From: an uncultured Gammaproteobacteria bacterium
Lineage (GTDB): Bacteria > Pseudomonadota > Gammaproteobacteria > Arenicellales > JAANXG01
Reading direction: 5' to 3'
DNA: 64,000 nt
Assembly (NCBI GenBank): GCA_947258785.1
Contig: CAMYJT010000004.1
Location: 128,717 to 192,716 of the forward strand
The first letter of the stretch is position 1; each line of letters opens with the position of its first letter. The notes beneath the pieces were generated by a model. The model was not told where the DNA came from. It saw only the letters and a program-made list of their open reading frames with translations, and did not search any database. Of the stretch, positions 11,301 to 21,015 are shown in pieces. The translations under genes and the position numbers were made by a program.

Positions 11301-11561
11301 CAGCCGGTGAACAAGGTGAAACAAGGCCGTCCCCACGTTGTCGATATGATCAAGAATCAGGACATCAATTTGATTGTGAATACGACCGAGGGCGGACAAA
11401 GCCTGCGCGATTCTTATACCATCCGCCGCGAAGCACTCCAGCACAAGATCACTTATTTTACGAGTCTGGCGGCCGCCCGCGCAGCGTGCGCAGCCCATCG
11501 GGAGCGGGACGAAGGGAGGGTGAATCGACTGCAAGACCTGCACAAAGAACTGGCAGCATGA
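8340..11561 (+). CDS. carB: Carbamoyl-phosphate synthase large chain
   Basis: A 1073-residue protein with two homologous ATP-grasp halves. The first half begins [22 protein letters not shown] and the second contains [21 protein letters not shown] near residue 560. They phosphorylate bicarbonate and carbamate. The C-terminal 130 residues form the MGS-like allosteric domain ([27 protein letters not shown]). The length equals the E. coli enzyme. An in-frame Met 24 bases upstream exists, but family alignment favours the start at 8340. The stop overlaps the greA start (ATGA). Confidence 0.97.
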   Translation: MPKRTDLRSVLIIGAGPIVIGQACEFDYSGVQACKALKEEGYRIVLVNSNPATIMTDPDFADATYVEPIHWRTLQTIIERERPDALLPTMGGQTGLNCALDLARNNVLADCGVQLIGATRDAIDKAEDRELFKKAMSRIGLETVPGALAHSMEEAFQVQAMVGYPVIIRPSFTLGGSGGGIAYNKEEFVEICQRGLEASPTKELLIEECIVGWKEFEMEVVRDRSDNCIIVCSIENVDPMGLHTGDSITVAPAQTLTDKEFQHMRDASIAVLREIGVDTGGSNVQFAINPENGRMVIVEMNPRVSRSSALASKATGFPIAKVAAKLAIGYTLDELRNEITGGATPASFEPTIDYVVTKIPRFDFEKFPQADGVLTTQMKSVGEVMAIGRTFQESLQKAMRGLEIGSYGFEPRIDFEQDDDAGEESLTQALQVPGAGRLWHIADAIRAGVSVERVYELSGIDPWFLAEIEELIHIERDIHPEVGIDRSRLLTWKRKGFSDRRLAQLLGINEQAMRALRHAQGIRPVYKRVDSCAAEFAAATAYLYSTYQDECESDPEDRDKIIVLGGGPNRIGQGIEFDYCCVHASMALREDGYQTIMVNCNPETVSTDYDTSDRLYFEPLTLEDVLEIIQVEKPTGVIVQFGGQTPLKLAKDLAAAGAPIIGTSPDAIHEAEDREHFQHLVDKLELLQPPNRTASSPEEALRLAEEIDYPLVVRPSYVLGGRAMEIVRSRDDLDRYMRSAIQVSNQSPVLLDRFLADAIEVDVDTISDGSTVLIGGIMEHIEEAGVHSGDSACSLPPFSLSKTTQAVLRDQTRRMALALHVVGLMNVQFAVKDDQIYVLEVNPRASRTVPFVSKATSRPLAKIAARCMVGASLVEQGVTEELVPHYYAVKEAVFPFIKFPGVDTVLGPEMKSTGEVMGIGASFGEAFYKSQRAAGAEIPRRGRALVSVKRGDQQAAVEIARYLSEHDFELVATSGTARVLHASGIAAQPVNKVKQGRPHVVDMIKNQDINLIVNTTEGGQSLRDSYTIRREALQHKITYFTSLAAARAACAAHRERDEGRVNRLQDLHKELAA

Positions 11562-12034
11562 TGCGGGTGATACTCACAGCCGAGGGTGCGGCGAAACTGA
11601 AAGAGGAATTGAGACGGCTAAAGGCCATTGAACGGCCACGGATCATTCAGGCCATTGCCGAGGCACGCTCCCACGGGGATCTGTCGGAGAACGCGGAGTA
11701 TTCAGCGGCGAGGGAACAACAGGGTTTTGTTGAGGGCCGAATCAGCGAGTTGGAGATGCGGTTGGCGAGCGCGGAGGTGATCGATACGGAACAGTTGGGC
11801 GTTATCGACCGCGTTGTTTTCGGGGTGCACGTTGAACTCTATGATTTACACAACGAAGACTCGGTTGCCTACCAGATCGTTGGGGATTTAGAGGCAGATT
11901 TGGACAACGCGCGGATTTCCTTCAGCTCGCCGATGGGCCGCGCACTGATTGGTAAAAGTGTGGGCGAAGAGGTCGAGGTGCACACGCCAGGCGGTTTGCG
12001 CGTGTACGAGATCCTCAATATCCGCTGCAGTTAG
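11558..12034 (+). CDS. greA: Transcription elongation factor GreA
   Basis: A 158-residue factor that rescues backtracked RNA polymerase by stimulating transcript cleavage in its secondary channel. The N-terminal coiled coil has the acidic tip [14 protein letters not shown] (about 41-54), and the C-terminal globular domain ends with [18 protein letters not shown]. The length equals the E. coli protein. It starts within the carB stop (ATGA); a second Met follows immediately. Confidence 0.96.
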   Translation: MMRVILTAEGAAKLKEELRRLKAIERPRIIQAIAEARSHGDLSENAEYSAAREQQGFVEGRISELEMRLASAEVIDTEQLGVIDRVVFGVHVELYDLHNEDSVAYQIVGDLEADLDNARISFSSPMGRALIGKSVGEEVEVHTPGGLRVYEILNIRCS

Positions 12035-12043
12035 CCGTAAGCC

Positions 12044-12556
12044 GTGCTCGTTTCTCCGCTGTGGCTGGCGTTGGAGCGGGTGCTGATTACGCTCTGGATT
12101 GGACTGATGTGGGCGTTGGGATTTGTCGTCGTCCCTACGCTGTTTGCGGTTCTGGAGAGCCGTCAGGCGGCTGGTGAAGTCGCCGCCAGGCTGTTTGGAC
12201 GACTGAGCATCACCGGAATGGTTTGCGGCGTCGCGTTGCTGGCGCTCGCGGTACTGGTGAACCCGCGTCGGCGCTATCGGGGGTGGCCGTGGCGTTGCGC
12301 GGTGATTCTGATAGTGCTCGTGGTCACCATGATCGGCGAATATCTACTAACACCACAGATGGCGGCATTGAAACAAGCCACGCCCGGCGAATTTATGGCC
12401 GGATCCGAACCGGCACAGCAGTTTGAACGCCTGCATGGGTTGGCGAGCGCGCTCTTTGTTCTCAACTGTGTGCTGGGTCTGGCTCTGGTGATTTGGCCGT
12501 CGTATTGCAGTGTGGCGGCGCGCCCCGGCGCTCAGTCCGGGGGACGGTCGGGCTAA
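12044..12556 (+). CDS. DUF4149 family membrane protein
   Basis: A 170-residue integral membrane protein with about four hydrophobic segments: residues 7-33, 51-70, 84-102 and 134-155. The pattern, with LWIGLMWALGFVVVPTLF at the start and the LTPQMAALK loop, fits the DUF4149/TMEM205-like family, whose function is unknown. The start is GTG, 9 bases after greA. Its last 95 bases overlap the convergent methyltransferase gene, which is unusual and linked to the AT-rich insert described separately. Confidence 0.75.
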   Translation: MLVSPLWLALERVLITLWIGLMWALGFVVVPTLFAVLESRQAAGEVAARLFGRLSITGMVCGVALLALAVLVNPRRRYRGWPWRCAVILIVLVVTMIGEYLLTPQMAALKQATPGEFMAGSEPAQQFERLHGLASALFVLNCVLGLALVIWPSYCSVAARPGAQSGGRSG

Positions 12557-13247
12557 GGGTCTGCATAGCACTCAATCGGCGAGCGCACTTTGGAGAATTC
12601 GTCAGTACGACACAACCACGCTTAAATCCTGTCTCATGCTCATCTCCTTTTGCCGGGAAAAAAAGTTGGAAATCGTTACTGTGTTGGGATGTCTGTAGGT
12701 ACTCTATGGTAAGTGCTTTGCCTTCACCATAATCATCGTATTGATATTTTGTACGGGGCACTTTGAAATCATCAACCATTACTACAGATTCGCGCCAAGT
12801 GGCGAAAATGATATCCAGTTCCTCACGAAGCGGCAGCTCTTTATCCCAGTGGGCGTCCAAATAGAAAAATACCTTGTCTTTTGGAAAATCTTTATCTTCC
12901 GCCAACACCTTCAAAAAGGCGCGACTATCGTTGTGTATGGTATGTATGCGTGGTTTAAATAGAAAACGCGCTAACACATATCCATAATTTCGAGAATCGG
13001 ACTCAACGGTATAAACTGGCAATTGTTTATTTGCCACGAAGGCTGTTGTATTGCCACGAAACGTGCCTGTCTCAATAATCACATTGAAAGATATTGTTTC
13101 ACATAATTCTTCAAAAATTGCGCACCGAAAGGCCTGACCATTAAATGCACCACCCCAAATATTTTTGTACTCTGGCTTACTGAAATAATCGAAGATCCCT
13201 AGCAGTTTAGGACCAGCCAAGTTTTTTACGACCGTCTTAATGTTCAT
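12462..13247 (-). CDS. Class I SAM-dependent methyltransferase-like protein, probably acquired
   Basis: About 261 residues from the ATG at 13247; a longer TTG start at 13277 is possible. Motif I is VIIETGTFRGNTTAFVA. Later blocks FFYLDAHWD and VVMVDDF resemble small-molecule or sugar methyltransferases of the FkbM/CmcI type. The gene is clearly AT-rich compared with both neighbours. Its last 35 or so residues lie in GC-rich sequence antisense to the DUF4149 gene and look unlike the rest, so the original C-terminus may have been lost at an insertion junction. The substrate is unknown. Confidence 0.65.
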   Translation of the reverse strand: MNIKTVVKNLAGPKLLGIFDYFSKPEYKNIWGGAFNGQAFRCAIFEELCETISFNVIIETGTFRGNTTAFVANKQLPVYTVESDSRNYGYVLARFLFKPRIHTIHNDSRAFLKVLAEDKDFPKDKVFFYLDAHWDKELPLREELDIIFATWRESVVMVDDFKVPRTKYQYDDYGEGKALTIEYLQTSQHSNDFQLFFPAKGDEHETGFKRGCVVLTNSPKCARRLSAMQTLSPTVPRTERRGAPPHCNTTAKSPEPDPAHS

Positions 13248-13390
13248 CTTTTTTTGTGTATTAAATCGCAACGCCAATGGCTATCTCGGTGTTTGGATAA
13301 TTGTGTTATTTTGCCTTGTAAAATCAACAATAATTATACAGGGGCAAGTTGGCGTGTTAGAAAAACGCGAATCCGAGTGTGAGTCGGTGT
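12580..13390. other. AT-rich island, likely horizontally acquired
   Basis: A block of roughly 800 bases with visibly lower GC than the flanks. It carries the methyltransferase gene and about 150 bases of AT-rich upstream sequence with runs such as TTGTGTTATTTTGCC. No transposase, integrase or clear terminal repeats are seen at either edge. The boundaries are approximate, judged by eye. Confidence 0.55.
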
Positions 13391-13426
13391 TGCGTGGAAA
13401 CCAAGCGCCGTCGGACGTGCGGTCAC

Positions 13427-14674
13427 CTAATACAACACCAAGACCTCTTGAATTTGTGCGATCGGTACTGAGAACACCACTGAGCCGCCGACCAACTCCT
13501 TGGTCAGCACCAGGTTCGAGGCTTCAACCCGGCTCAAGTAGGCATGGTGCGACTTACCGTCGACGGTTCGAATCTTCAAAAGCCGATTGATATGTCGGTC
13601 CAGCTCGCCGACCGGGGTTGGCTTGTAAGTATCAAGCGCGACCTTTGCTTTGTCCTGCTCCGCCGGTGCTGGTGACTCCGCTGGACTGGCGAAGACCAGG
13701 AGTTCTTCGATCACCTTGCCACTGATGTTGACTTCCAGAGCCAGCCACTCAACAAATTGCCGTGCGTTCAAATTTGCCAGCGCCATGGCATCGATCGGAT
13801 CATAGGGATTCGCGTTTATTGTGATGTTCCCTGATGCTGCGACATAGTTGCGGTAACCGGCCAGTAGCTGATCACTCACCGGGAAGCCGTTTTCTTCGGC
13901 ATAAACTTTAACCGCCTGTATGTGGTGGTCGATAAACTTTGGGACGTCGGTTCCGTTGACTGTTGCGCAATACTTATTACGCTTTTCGTTGAAGGACAAA
14001 TCCTCCAGATTGACCGAGAAATTGGTCAGTGTCGGGATCTGAAGCCCAACGTTTCCACCAACTGCGGGCATCACAAACTCCGGCATTGATACATCCAATG
14101 CAATTGACATGGCGTCATGAACATTGAACTTGACATAGAGTTCGATAGCCTCTATACCGCGCTCGAATTGATAGGATAATGTTGTATCGAGCCGGAGCTT
14201 GTCGTAACCCATTTCCAGTAGATCGGCAGGGCTGAAGTACCGGCGATTACCACACCCCAGTGCGTCCAGCGGTGTTCCGAACAAATTTGATTGTTGATTG
14301 TTTGCGATCCAAGAGACAAGTTCACCGTTCAGATTCAGGCCGATTCGTTTCACTGATAGCCGCAGCCGCTCGGGCATCCGTTCGTTGTAGTAACTTTTAA
14401 TCAGGCGAAAGAGTTCGGTAATCCCGGAGGTGTGAACGAGCGCGGAGCCGATCCGGATCGTATCGTTTACGGCATGGGGTGTGATGGTTATACCGCGCAC
14501 GCCAAACGGATCGGTCAACGGAAACTGAATACTTTGGTACTCCAGTTTAGCGAATGGAGCGATGGTTTTTTTGGCATCCTCCATTTCGCTGTATATGGAG
14601 TACCATAAGTATCCTTTGGCACCGGCATACAGCAAGACCGGTAACAGAACGATTGAGATTAAAACCTTGCGCAA
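13427..14674 (-). CDS. Membrane-anchored protein of unknown function
   Basis: 415 residues from a TTG at 14674 that has a strong GGAGAG site 5 bases upstream. One N-terminal hydrophobic segment (KVLISIVLLPVLLYAGAKGY) is followed by a long soluble part, probably periplasmic. Repeated statements of structure resemble a DUF945-like or AsmA-like beta-rich protein, but I do not recognise the family. The C-terminal 60 residues (VDGKSHHAYLSRVEASNLVLTKEL, then VFSVPIAQIQEVLV) look like a small beta-barrel that could bind RNA or peptide. It lies 37 bases after the NRDE gene, probably in the same operon. Confidence 0.65.
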   Translation of the reverse strand: MRKVLISIVLLPVLLYAGAKGYLWYSIYSEMEDAKKTIAPFAKLEYQSIQFPLTDPFGVRGITITPHAVNDTIRIGSALVHTSGITELFRLIKSYYNERMPERLRLSVKRIGLNLNGELVSWIANNQQSNLFGTPLDALGCGNRRYFSPADLLEMGYDKLRLDTTLSYQFERGIEAIELYVKFNVHDAMSIALDVSMPEFVMPAVGGNVGLQIPTLTNFSVNLEDLSFNEKRNKYCATVNGTDVPKFIDHHIQAVKVYAEENGFPVSDQLLAGYRNYVAASGNITINANPYDPIDAMALANLNARQFVEWLALEVNISGKVIEELLVFASPAESPAPAEQDKAKVALDTYKPTPVGELDRHINRLLKIRTVDGKSHHAYLSRVEASNLVLTKELVGGSVVFSVPIAQIQEVLVLY

Positions 14675-14711
14675 AGCGACTCTCCAGCGGAAAATAGGAC
14701 GAATACGGCAA

Positions 14712-15503
14712 TTATAGCCGCTGTTCCGTGAACTTATGAACGACGGTCGTGTAACGTTTTGGCGAACGCAGCCCATCACCGGCGGCCCACAGGAAGCTCC
14801 GTTCAGTCAACTCGACGCAATTTGCTTGATTTACCAGTATGACTGTGGAACTGCGCGTGCCGTATGCCGGGCTGGTAATAAAAGGCGGTGACAGCAGTCT
14901 CTCTTGTTCTATGCCGACGCCGGTGTCCGGCAGATCCTCGTCAGCAGCGATGTCCTGGTGTGCAAGGATCGTGAAAAGCCGATCCACGTCGATGTCGATG
15001 CCATCGGCAATGGCTTTTTCGAGTTCCGACTTTCCGTGTGTGAGTTTGGGCCAGGGCGTATCTAGCAGTTGGTTGCTCAAACCGTATATTCCCTTACTCA
15101 GCAGACATGGGTCACCGCCTCGATTCGAGTAGTACAGGAACTCCCGTCCATTGCCGACGACTAAGTTGAAACCGGCAAATTCGTCGACTTCCTGTATCAG
15201 GTCGCGGGCGAATGCACCGGGAGAGAGGTCGCTCGTCAGGTAATCACGAACGATATGTCCCCTGGAGTTTGCGTAGTGTGCTGTGTTCCTCTCGCGGTAA
15301 TTGGTTAATGCCGCCCACCGCCCGGTCCTGGTGATGCCCAGCCAGGCTCCCCCCCTTTCCAAATCTCGGCCGGCCAGCAGATTGGGATTGTCTTCCCAGA
15401 AATGCGCCGGTTCGGTGGCGCGATGGTAGTATTCGTCGCGGTTTGCGGCCACGACCAAGCGGTATTTGGGATGACTGTCGACAGCGAACAGCAGCAAGCA
15501 CAT
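14712..15503 (-). CDS. NRDE (TANGO2-like) family protein
   Basis: A 263-residue protein beginning MCLLLFAVDSHPKYRLVVAANRDEYY, the exact signature of the NRDE family. The conserved Cys2 may act as an N-terminal nucleophile, as in Ntn hydrolases. GRDLERGGAWLGIT and LTNYRE are further family blocks. Bacterial function is uncertain. Eukaryotic TANGO2 has been linked to Golgi organisation and haem or lipid handling. It precedes the unknown anchored protein and follows yhbY on the same strand. Confidence 0.88.
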   Translation of the reverse strand: MCLLLFAVDSHPKYRLVVAANRDEYYHRATEPAHFWEDNPNLLAGRDLERGGAWLGITRTGRWAALTNYRERNTAHYANSRGHIVRDYLTSDLSPGAFARDLIQEVDEFAGFNLVVGNGREFLYYSNRGGDPCLLSKGIYGLSNQLLDTPWPKLTHGKSELEKAIADGIDIDVDRLFTILAHQDIAADEDLPDTGVGIEQERLLSPPFITSPAYGTRSSTVILVNQANCVELTERSFLWAAGDGLRSPKRYTTVVHKFTEQRL

Positions 15504-15519
15504 GAATGGACCTTGCAGA

Positions 15520-15813
15520 TCACGTCGGTAGGTGTATGTGAGGCTCCTCGGCGGTTCGGTATACGATACACATACGACCGATCAATTGCACCAATTCGGA
15601 GCCGGTCCGATCGCAAATCTGACGCGCGACCCGTCTTTGTTGGTCACGGGGGGTCGTGGGGAGCTTGATTTTTATCAGCTCCTTGCGCTCGAGGGCATTG
15701 GCAATTTCCCCGACCAGGTTGTCGTGTAATCCCAGCGCACCTACCGTCACATAGGGCTTGCGGTGATGAGACAAACCGCGTAAGAAACGCTTTTGCTTGC
15801 CGGTTAGATTCAT
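15520..15813 (-). CDS. yhbY: Ribosome assembly RNA-binding protein YhbY (CRM domain)
   Basis: 97 residues from the ATG at 15813 (MNLTGKQKRFLRGLSHHRKP). A single CRM domain is present with the GxxG-type RNA-binding loop within VTVGALGLHDNLVGEI. E. coli YhbY associates with pre-50S particles. The gene is divergent from rlmE with only 35 bases between the starts, so the promoters must overlap each other's coding sequence. It lies between greA and ftsH genes, as in related genomes. Confidence 0.93.
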   Translation of the reverse strand: MNLTGKQKRFLRGLSHHRKPYVTVGALGLHDNLVGEIANALERKELIKIKLPTTPRDQQRRVARQICDRTGSELVQLIGRMCIVYRTAEEPHIHLPT

Positions 15814-15848
15814 TGGTCGTTCATTTTCAATTTGTGTTATAGGTATAA

Positions 15849-16520
15849 ATGGTGCGGGCAAAGCGGCGTAAAAGCAATGACTGGAAGCGTCGGCACACGC
15901 GCGATGCATATGTGCGCAGGTCCAAAGTTGATGGATACCGCTCGCGGGCCGTTTACAAGCTGATTGAAATCGATCGGCGTGATCATATACTTCGTCCCGG
16001 CTTGGCCGTCGTCGAACTGGGCGCGGCGCCGGGGGGATGGTCGCAGTATGTGCAGTCCCGGATCGGCCCCAACGGAAAATTGGTTGCCGTGGACGTGTTA
16101 GCGATGGAGGTCATCCCTGGGGCAGTAATCATACAGGGTGATATCATGAATCCGGCGGTGCAACAGCGCATCCTGCGCAGTCTGCCCAATGGTCTGGCTG
16201 ACCTTGTAATCTCGGATATATCCCCCAATATTAGCGGTATACGCGATGTCGACGATGCCAAGGCCCTGCGTTTGCTGAACATGAGCCTGGAGGTGGCTGC
16301 TACGGTCCTGATTCGGGGGGGCAAGCTGCTGGTCAAGCTGTTCTCTGGCCGGGAGGCCGACGGTTTCCGATCGCGCTGCGCCGCGCGATTCGAACAATGC
16401 CTAGTGCGCAAACCGGGGGCGTCCCGGGCGCGGAGCCGTGAGATTTACTTGCTGGCAAAAGGGTTTTTAGAGGCGCCAAAAACGGCGGGGAAAACAGTTG
16501 TGCGAATAGCTAAACCATAG
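15849..16520 (+). CDS. rlmE: 23S rRNA (uridine-2'-O)-methyltransferase
   Basis: A 223-residue FtsJ/RrmJ family enzyme that methylates U2552 of 23S rRNA late in 50S assembly. SAM motif I is VVELGAAPGGWSQYV. The K-D-K-E catalytic set is visible as K in AVYKLIEID, D in SDISPNISG, K in LLVKLFSG and E in SREIYLLAKG. An AGG box precedes the ATG. It is located directly upstream of ftsH, the classic ftsJ-ftsH pair. Confidence 0.96.
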   Translation: MVRAKRRKSNDWKRRHTRDAYVRRSKVDGYRSRAVYKLIEIDRRDHILRPGLAVVELGAAPGGWSQYVQSRIGPNGKLVAVDVLAMEVIPGAVIIQGDIMNPAVQQRILRSLPNGLADLVISDISPNISGIRDVDDAKALRLLNMSLEVAATVLIRGGKLLVKLFSGREADGFRSRCAARFEQCLVRKPGASRARSREIYLLAKGFLEAPKTAGKTVVRIAKP

Positions 16521-16641
16521 CAGAATGGCAAAGGGGAACCATACACTGCCAATCCGAGTCAACCCTAAATGAGGACCGGGGCCCAGTCATGCCGCTACGC
16601 CGAGTTAGATTATCCGAGGCACATTGCTGATAGGTAGTAAT

Positions 16642-18552
16642 TTGAACAATCTTACGAAAAATTTGATTCTCTGGTTGGTGATTGCCATGGTGCTGATGGC
16701 GGTCTTCAACAACTTCGCTCCCCGCGAAATGGCGAGGAGTCAGAAACTCGACTACTCCACGTTCCTGAACGAAGTCAAACAGGGTAACGTGAAACGGGTC
16801 GTGATCGAGGGCAATAACATCTACGCCGAGACCAACTCTGGTCAGTCTTTTTCGACCTATTCTCCCGATGACCGGGGTCTGGTGGGTGATCTCATTGAGA
16901 GCGGAGTGCAAATCGAGGCCAAGGAGGAAGAGTCACCGTCTATCTTCATGCAAATCCTGGTGCACTGGTTTCCGTTACTGCTCATCATCGGTGTCTGGAT
17001 ATACCTGATGCGCCAGATGCAGGGTGGAGGCGGGCGCGGCGCCCTCAGCTTCGGTAAGAGTCGGGCGCGCATGCTCACCGAAGATAACAACAAAGTCACC
17101 TTCGAGGATGTCGCGGGCGTCGAAGAAGCCAAGGAAGAAGTCCAGGAGCTTGTCGAATTCCTCAAGGATCCGTCCAGATTCCAGAAACTTGGCGGGCGTA
17201 TTCCGCGTGGTGTGTTGATGACGGGCAGTCCAGGTACCGGCAAGACGCTGTTGGCACGGGCGATTGCCGGCGAGGCGAAGGTGCCGTTTTTCTCTATTTC
17301 CGGCTCTGATTTCGTGGAGATGTTCGTCGGTGTTGGCGCATCGCGCGTCCGTGACATGTTCGAACAGGCCAAGAAACACGCGCCCTGTATCATCTTTATC
17401 GATGAAATTGACGCCGTTGGTCGACAACGCGGTGCCGGATTGGGGGGCGGTCACGACGAGCGTGAGCAGACTTTGAACCAGCTTTTGGTGGAGATGGACG
17501 GGTTCGAAGGCAATGAGGGCGTTATTGTCATCGCTGCCACCAACCGTCCAGACGTTCTGGATCCAGCATTGTTGCGGCCCGGGCGGTTTGACCGACAGGT
17601 GCATGTGCCTCTGCCGGACATCCGCGGACGCGAGCAGATTCTTAAAGTGCACATGCGCAAGGTTCCGCTGTCCGATAAAGTCGATGCAAACATCATCGCG
17701 CGGGGGACACCGGGTTTCTCCGGCGCCGATTTGGCAAATCTGGTCAACGAGGCGGCGTTGTTCGCGGCCCGGGCCGGTAAGAAGCTGGTGGACATGGACG
17801 ACTTTGAAAAGGCCAAGGATAAGGTGGTCATGGGCGTCGAGCGCCGATCCATTGTGATGCCGGAGCACGAACGGCTCAATACCGCCTATCATGAATCTGG
17901 CCATACCGTAGTTGCCAAGCTACTCAAGAACACCGATCCGGTGCACAAGGTCACGATCATCCCACGCGGACGGGCACTGGGTGTAACTATGCAGTTGCCG
18001 GAGGAGGACCGTTACAGCCACGATCGAAATTATCTGTTGGAAAAGATCGCGGTCCTCATGGGTGGAAGGATCGCCGAAGAAATTTTTATGGGACAGATGA
18101 CTACCGGTGCGTCGAATGATTTTGAGCAAGCTACGGAGCTTGCCCATAAAATGGTTGCCCGTTGGGGAATGAGTGAAGAATTGGGTCCAAGGGTCTACGG
18201 CGACAATGAGTCAGAAGTGTTCCTGGGTCGCGACATGGTGACGCATCGAAATCTCAGCGAAAACACCGCGCAGAAACTGGATACCGAAATCACCCGTATT
18301 ATTGATGAGCAGTACATCCGGGCCCGCAAGATCCTCGAAGAGAACAAAGATAAAGTAAAGATGATGGCCGAAGCGCTGATGGAGTGGGAAACACTGGACT
18401 CCAACCAACTCGACGACATCATGGCTGGACGTCAACCCAGGCCTCCGGAGGATCTTGGCGGCACACCGAACAAGCCGTCCGGCAAGCCAACCCGTGATCG
18501 CGCCAAGGTCAAACCACGACTGGATGAGCCCGCGGGCGACCACCAGCCCTGA
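16642..18552 (+). CDS. ftsH: ATP-dependent zinc metalloprotease FtsH
   Basis: 636 residues from a TTG at 16642 with AGGTAG 4 bases upstream; another TTG lies 18 bases earlier. There are two membrane segments (about 5-22 and 99-117). The AAA module has Walker A at 195-202, Walker [17 protein letters not shown] and an SRH block. The zinc site is HESGH (417-421). It degrades misfolded membrane proteins and, in E. coli, LpxC and sigma-32. The Walker A reads GSPGTGKT instead of the usual GPPGTGKT. The ATP-binding Lys and Thr are intact, so it should be active. Confidence 0.96.
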   Translation: MNNLTKNLILWLVIAMVLMAVFNNFAPREMARSQKLDYSTFLNEVKQGNVKRVVIEGNNIYAETNSGQSFSTYSPDDRGLVGDLIESGVQIEAKEEESPSIFMQILVHWFPLLLIIGVWIYLMRQMQGGGGRGALSFGKSRARMLTEDNNKVTFEDVAGVEEAKEEVQELVEFLKDPSRFQKLGGRIPRGVLMTGSPGTGKTLLARAIAGEAKVPFFSISGSDFVEMFVGVGASRVRDMFEQAKKHAPCIIFIDEIDAVGRQRGAGLGGGHDEREQTLNQLLVEMDGFEGNEGVIVIAATNRPDVLDPALLRPGRFDRQVHVPLPDIRGREQILKVHMRKVPLSDKVDANIIARGTPGFSGADLANLVNEAALFAARAGKKLVDMDDFEKAKDKVVMGVERRSIVMPEHERLNTAYHESGHTVVAKLLKNTDPVHKVTIIPRGRALGVTMQLPEEDRYSHDRNYLLEKIAVLMGGRIAEEIFMGQMTTGASNDFEQATELAHKMVARWGMSEELGPRVYGDNESEVFLGRDMVTHRNLSENTAQKLDTEITRIIDEQYIRARKILEENKDKVKMMAEALMEWETLDSNQLDDIMAGRQPRPPEDLGGTPNKPSGKPTRDRAKVKPRLDEPAGDHQP

Positions 18553-19396
18553 ACGCGTAAACGTCTCGGCACTGGATTGCGGTGGCCGCCGGCTCGACCT
18601 GCGGCGGGTCGCCATTATGGGCGTGCTCAATGTCACACCGGACTCGTTTTCGGATGGGGGACTATACGTCGAGCGTGACGCGGCCCTCTTTCAGGCCCAG
18701 CGTATGGTGACCGAGGGCGCGGACATCATCGATGTCGGTGGAGAATCTACGCGCCCGGGTGCCGTTCAGGTCGATCCACAGCAGGAACTCGATCGGGTGG
18801 TGCCGATCGTCGAGGCCCTGCACCGGGAGTTTGATCTACCCGTCTCCGTCGACACGTCCAAACCGGAGGTGATGTCCGCCGCAGTGGAGGCGGGAGCGGG
18901 TCTGATCAACGATGTGCGCGCACTGCGCCGGCCGGGCGCTCTGGCGGCCGCGGTGGCCGCCAGTGTGCCGGTTTGCCTGATGCACATGCAGGGCGAACCG
19001 CAGACCATGCAGCAACGCCCCAGTTACGGCGATGTAGTGATGGAGGTGTTGGCGTTTCTTGCCGAGCGGCGCGATGCCTGTCTCGCATCCGGGATTTCGC
19101 CGGACTCGATCGTTGCCGACCCGGGATTTGGGTTTGGTAAGACCAGTTCACACAATCTGCGGTTATTGCGCAATCTGGCCGCATTCAGGGAATTGGGCGT
19201 GCCAGTGCTTGTCGGTCTGTCGCGTAAATCCATGATCGGACAGTTGCTGGACCTGCCGGTTGATGGGCGTGCGGCGGCGAGTGTTGCATTGGCGCTCAGC
19301 GCGGTGCAAAACGGCGCCAACATTGTACGCGTTCACGACGTCGGGATGACCAGAGACGCAGTGCGGATGCTGGAGATTGTTAACGAGGCCGACTGA
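18524..19396 (+). CDS. folP: Dihydropteroate synthase
   Basis: 290 residues from the ATG at 18524, overlapping the ftsH end by 29 bases. It condenses p-aminobenzoate with the pterin diphosphate in folate synthesis and is the sulfonamide target. Signature blocks are [64 protein letters not shown] and the C-terminal VRVHDVG. The first 30 residues are not conserved, so a later start is possible. Confidence 0.95.
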   Translation: MSPRATTSPERVNVSALDCGGRRLDLRRVAIMGVLNVTPDSFSDGGLYVERDAALFQAQRMVTEGADIIDVGGESTRPGAVQVDPQQELDRVVPIVEALHREFDLPVSVDTSKPEVMSAAVEAGAGLINDVRALRRPGALAAAVAASVPVCLMHMQGEPQTMQQRPSYGDVVMEVLAFLAERRDACLASGISPDSIVADPGFGFGKTSSHNLRLLRNLAAFRELGVPVLVGLSRKSMIGQLLDLPVDGRAAASVALALSAVQNGANIVRVHDVGMTRDAVRMLEIVNEAD

Positions 19397-19461
19397 ATGG
19401 TTTCTCATCCAGCGTATTGTGGCAAAATGGGCCAAGCATCCAAAACCATCAGCAATCGAGA

Positions 19462-20874
19462 GTGCACGACGCTTTGAGTCCCTCCCACACAGACCAGCGA
19501 TTTTTCGGCACCGACGGCGTCCGCGGCCGCGTTGGCGACGAGCCGATCACCCCACAGACGGTCATGAAACTCGGATGGGCCGCCGGCCGTGTCCTGAGCG
19601 ACGACCGACGCCGGGAAGGCAAAGTGATTATCGGTAAAGACACACGCGTGTCCGGCTATCTGCTCGAATCCGCTCTCGAAGCGGGTCTGTCGGCGGCCGG
19701 CGTCGACATCTCGCTGCTGGGGCCCATGCCGACCCCGGGCATCGCTTATCTGACCTGCACAGCCAGGGCCCTGGCGGGAATCGTTATAAGCGCATCCCAC
19801 AATCAATACGAGGACAATGGCATCAAATTTTTTTCACCCAATGGGGCCAAGCTGCCGGATGCGGTGGAGCTGGATATCGAGCGCATGATGCAGCGGCCTA
19901 TGGTACTGGCGCCTCCTGCACAGCTGGGCAAGGCGGAGCGATTTCCGGACGCCGCCGGCCGCTACATCGAATTCTGTAAAAGTGCCATTCCTCACAAACT
20001 CACTTTGAACGACCTGCGTATCGTGCTCGATTGCGCCCATGGCGCCGCGTACCACGTTGCGCCGAACGTGTTTGAGGAGCTCGGGGCCGATGTGATCGCC
20101 GTTGCCGATCGCCCCGACGGCTTCAACATAAATCGCGATTGTGGCTCAACGCATCCGGAGATGTTGATGCAAAAGGTGCGTGAAATCGGTGCCGACATTG
20201 GAATCGCCCTCGATGGCGACGGCGACCGGGTGCTGCTCGTGGACCACGAGGGCGGGTTGGTGGACGGTGATCAAATACTCTACATACTCGCCACGACCCG
20301 CAAGCAGATCGGTCGGCTGCACGGGGGCGTGGTCGGCACGTTAATGAGTAACCTCGGCCTCGAGCAGGCTTGTGAGCGGCATCGGATTTCCTTCCGGCGA
20401 GCAGCGGTCGGCGACCGCCATGTTTTGGCTTTGCTGGGCGAGGAAGGATGGGACCTAGGCGGTGAGACCTCCGGCCATATCATCTGTCTGGACAAGAGCA
20501 CAACCGGCGACGGCATAATCGCGGCGTTGCAGGTCCTGCAGGCGATGGTCGAGGGGCGGACTCCCCTGGTTGAATTGAAGCGCGGTATGGAGGTGTTCCC
20601 GCAAACAATGATCAATGTCCCGCTGCCTGAGCAGACAAATTCGCTGCGTTTGGATGTCGGGGCGAGCAAGACCATACAATCGGCGGTGCGCGAGGCGGAG
20701 GCCGAATTGTCGCACTCCGGGCGAATTGTGCTGCGGCCCTCGGGCACCGAGCCGGTTATTCGGGTGATGGTTGAGGGCCGGGATCGCCAACAGGTCAACC
20801 GCATCGGACGGCAACTGGCCGATGTGGTCAAATCCGCCGCAGCCGCCGGGGACGGCTACCGCGCCACCGGTTGA
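19462..20874 (+). CDS. glmM: Phosphoglucosamine mutase
   Basis: About 470 residues. It converts glucosamine-6-phosphate to glucosamine-1-phosphate for UDP-GlcNAc, peptidoglycan and LPS. The phosphoserine loop is ISASHN with Ser near residue 112. The metal-binding loop is DGDGDR, the sugar loop GGETSGH, and the phosphate loop RPSGTEPVIRVM. The start is uncertain: GTG at 19462 or TTG at 19474 would give a protein 4-8 residues longer than E. coli GlmM, and neither has a strong ribosome-binding site. Confidence 0.95.
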   Translation: MHDALSPSHTDQRFFGTDGVRGRVGDEPITPQTVMKLGWAAGRVLSDDRRREGKVIIGKDTRVSGYLLESALEAGLSAAGVDISLLGPMPTPGIAYLTCTARALAGIVISASHNQYEDNGIKFFSPNGAKLPDAVELDIERMMQRPMVLAPPAQLGKAERFPDAAGRYIEFCKSAIPHKLTLNDLRIVLDCAHGAAYHVAPNVFEELGADVIAVADRPDGFNINRDCGSTHPEMLMQKVREIGADIGIALDGDGDRVLLVDHEGGLVDGDQILYILATTRKQIGRLHGGVVGTLMSNLGLEQACERHRISFRRAAVGDRHVLALLGEEGWDLGGETSGHIICLDKSTTGDGIIAALQVLQAMVEGRTPLVELKRGMEVFPQTMINVPLPEQTNSLRLDVGASKTIQSAVREAEAELSHSGRIVLRPSGTEPVIRVMVEGRDRQQVNRIGRQLADVVKSAAAAGDGYRATG

Positions 20875-20957
20875 GCCCCCGGTCGTCCCGCGGTCCGGAG
20901 CCTCGATACTTGATCGTTCCCTGCGTTGCTTTATGGGCTCACGGCGGGTAACATCCC

Positions 20958-20987
20958 GCGCTCCTCGTTAGAGCGCTGTCTTGTTTA
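20958..20987 (+). terminator. Possible weak terminator after glmM
   Basis: A 6-bp GCGCTC/GAGCGC stem with a 7-base loop, followed by TGTCTTGTTT. The T run is interrupted, so termination may be partial. It lies in the 141-base gap between glmM and tpiA. Confidence 0.35.
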
Positions 20988-21015
20988 ATCAACTATTCAC
21001 CTACGGAAGTTATTG

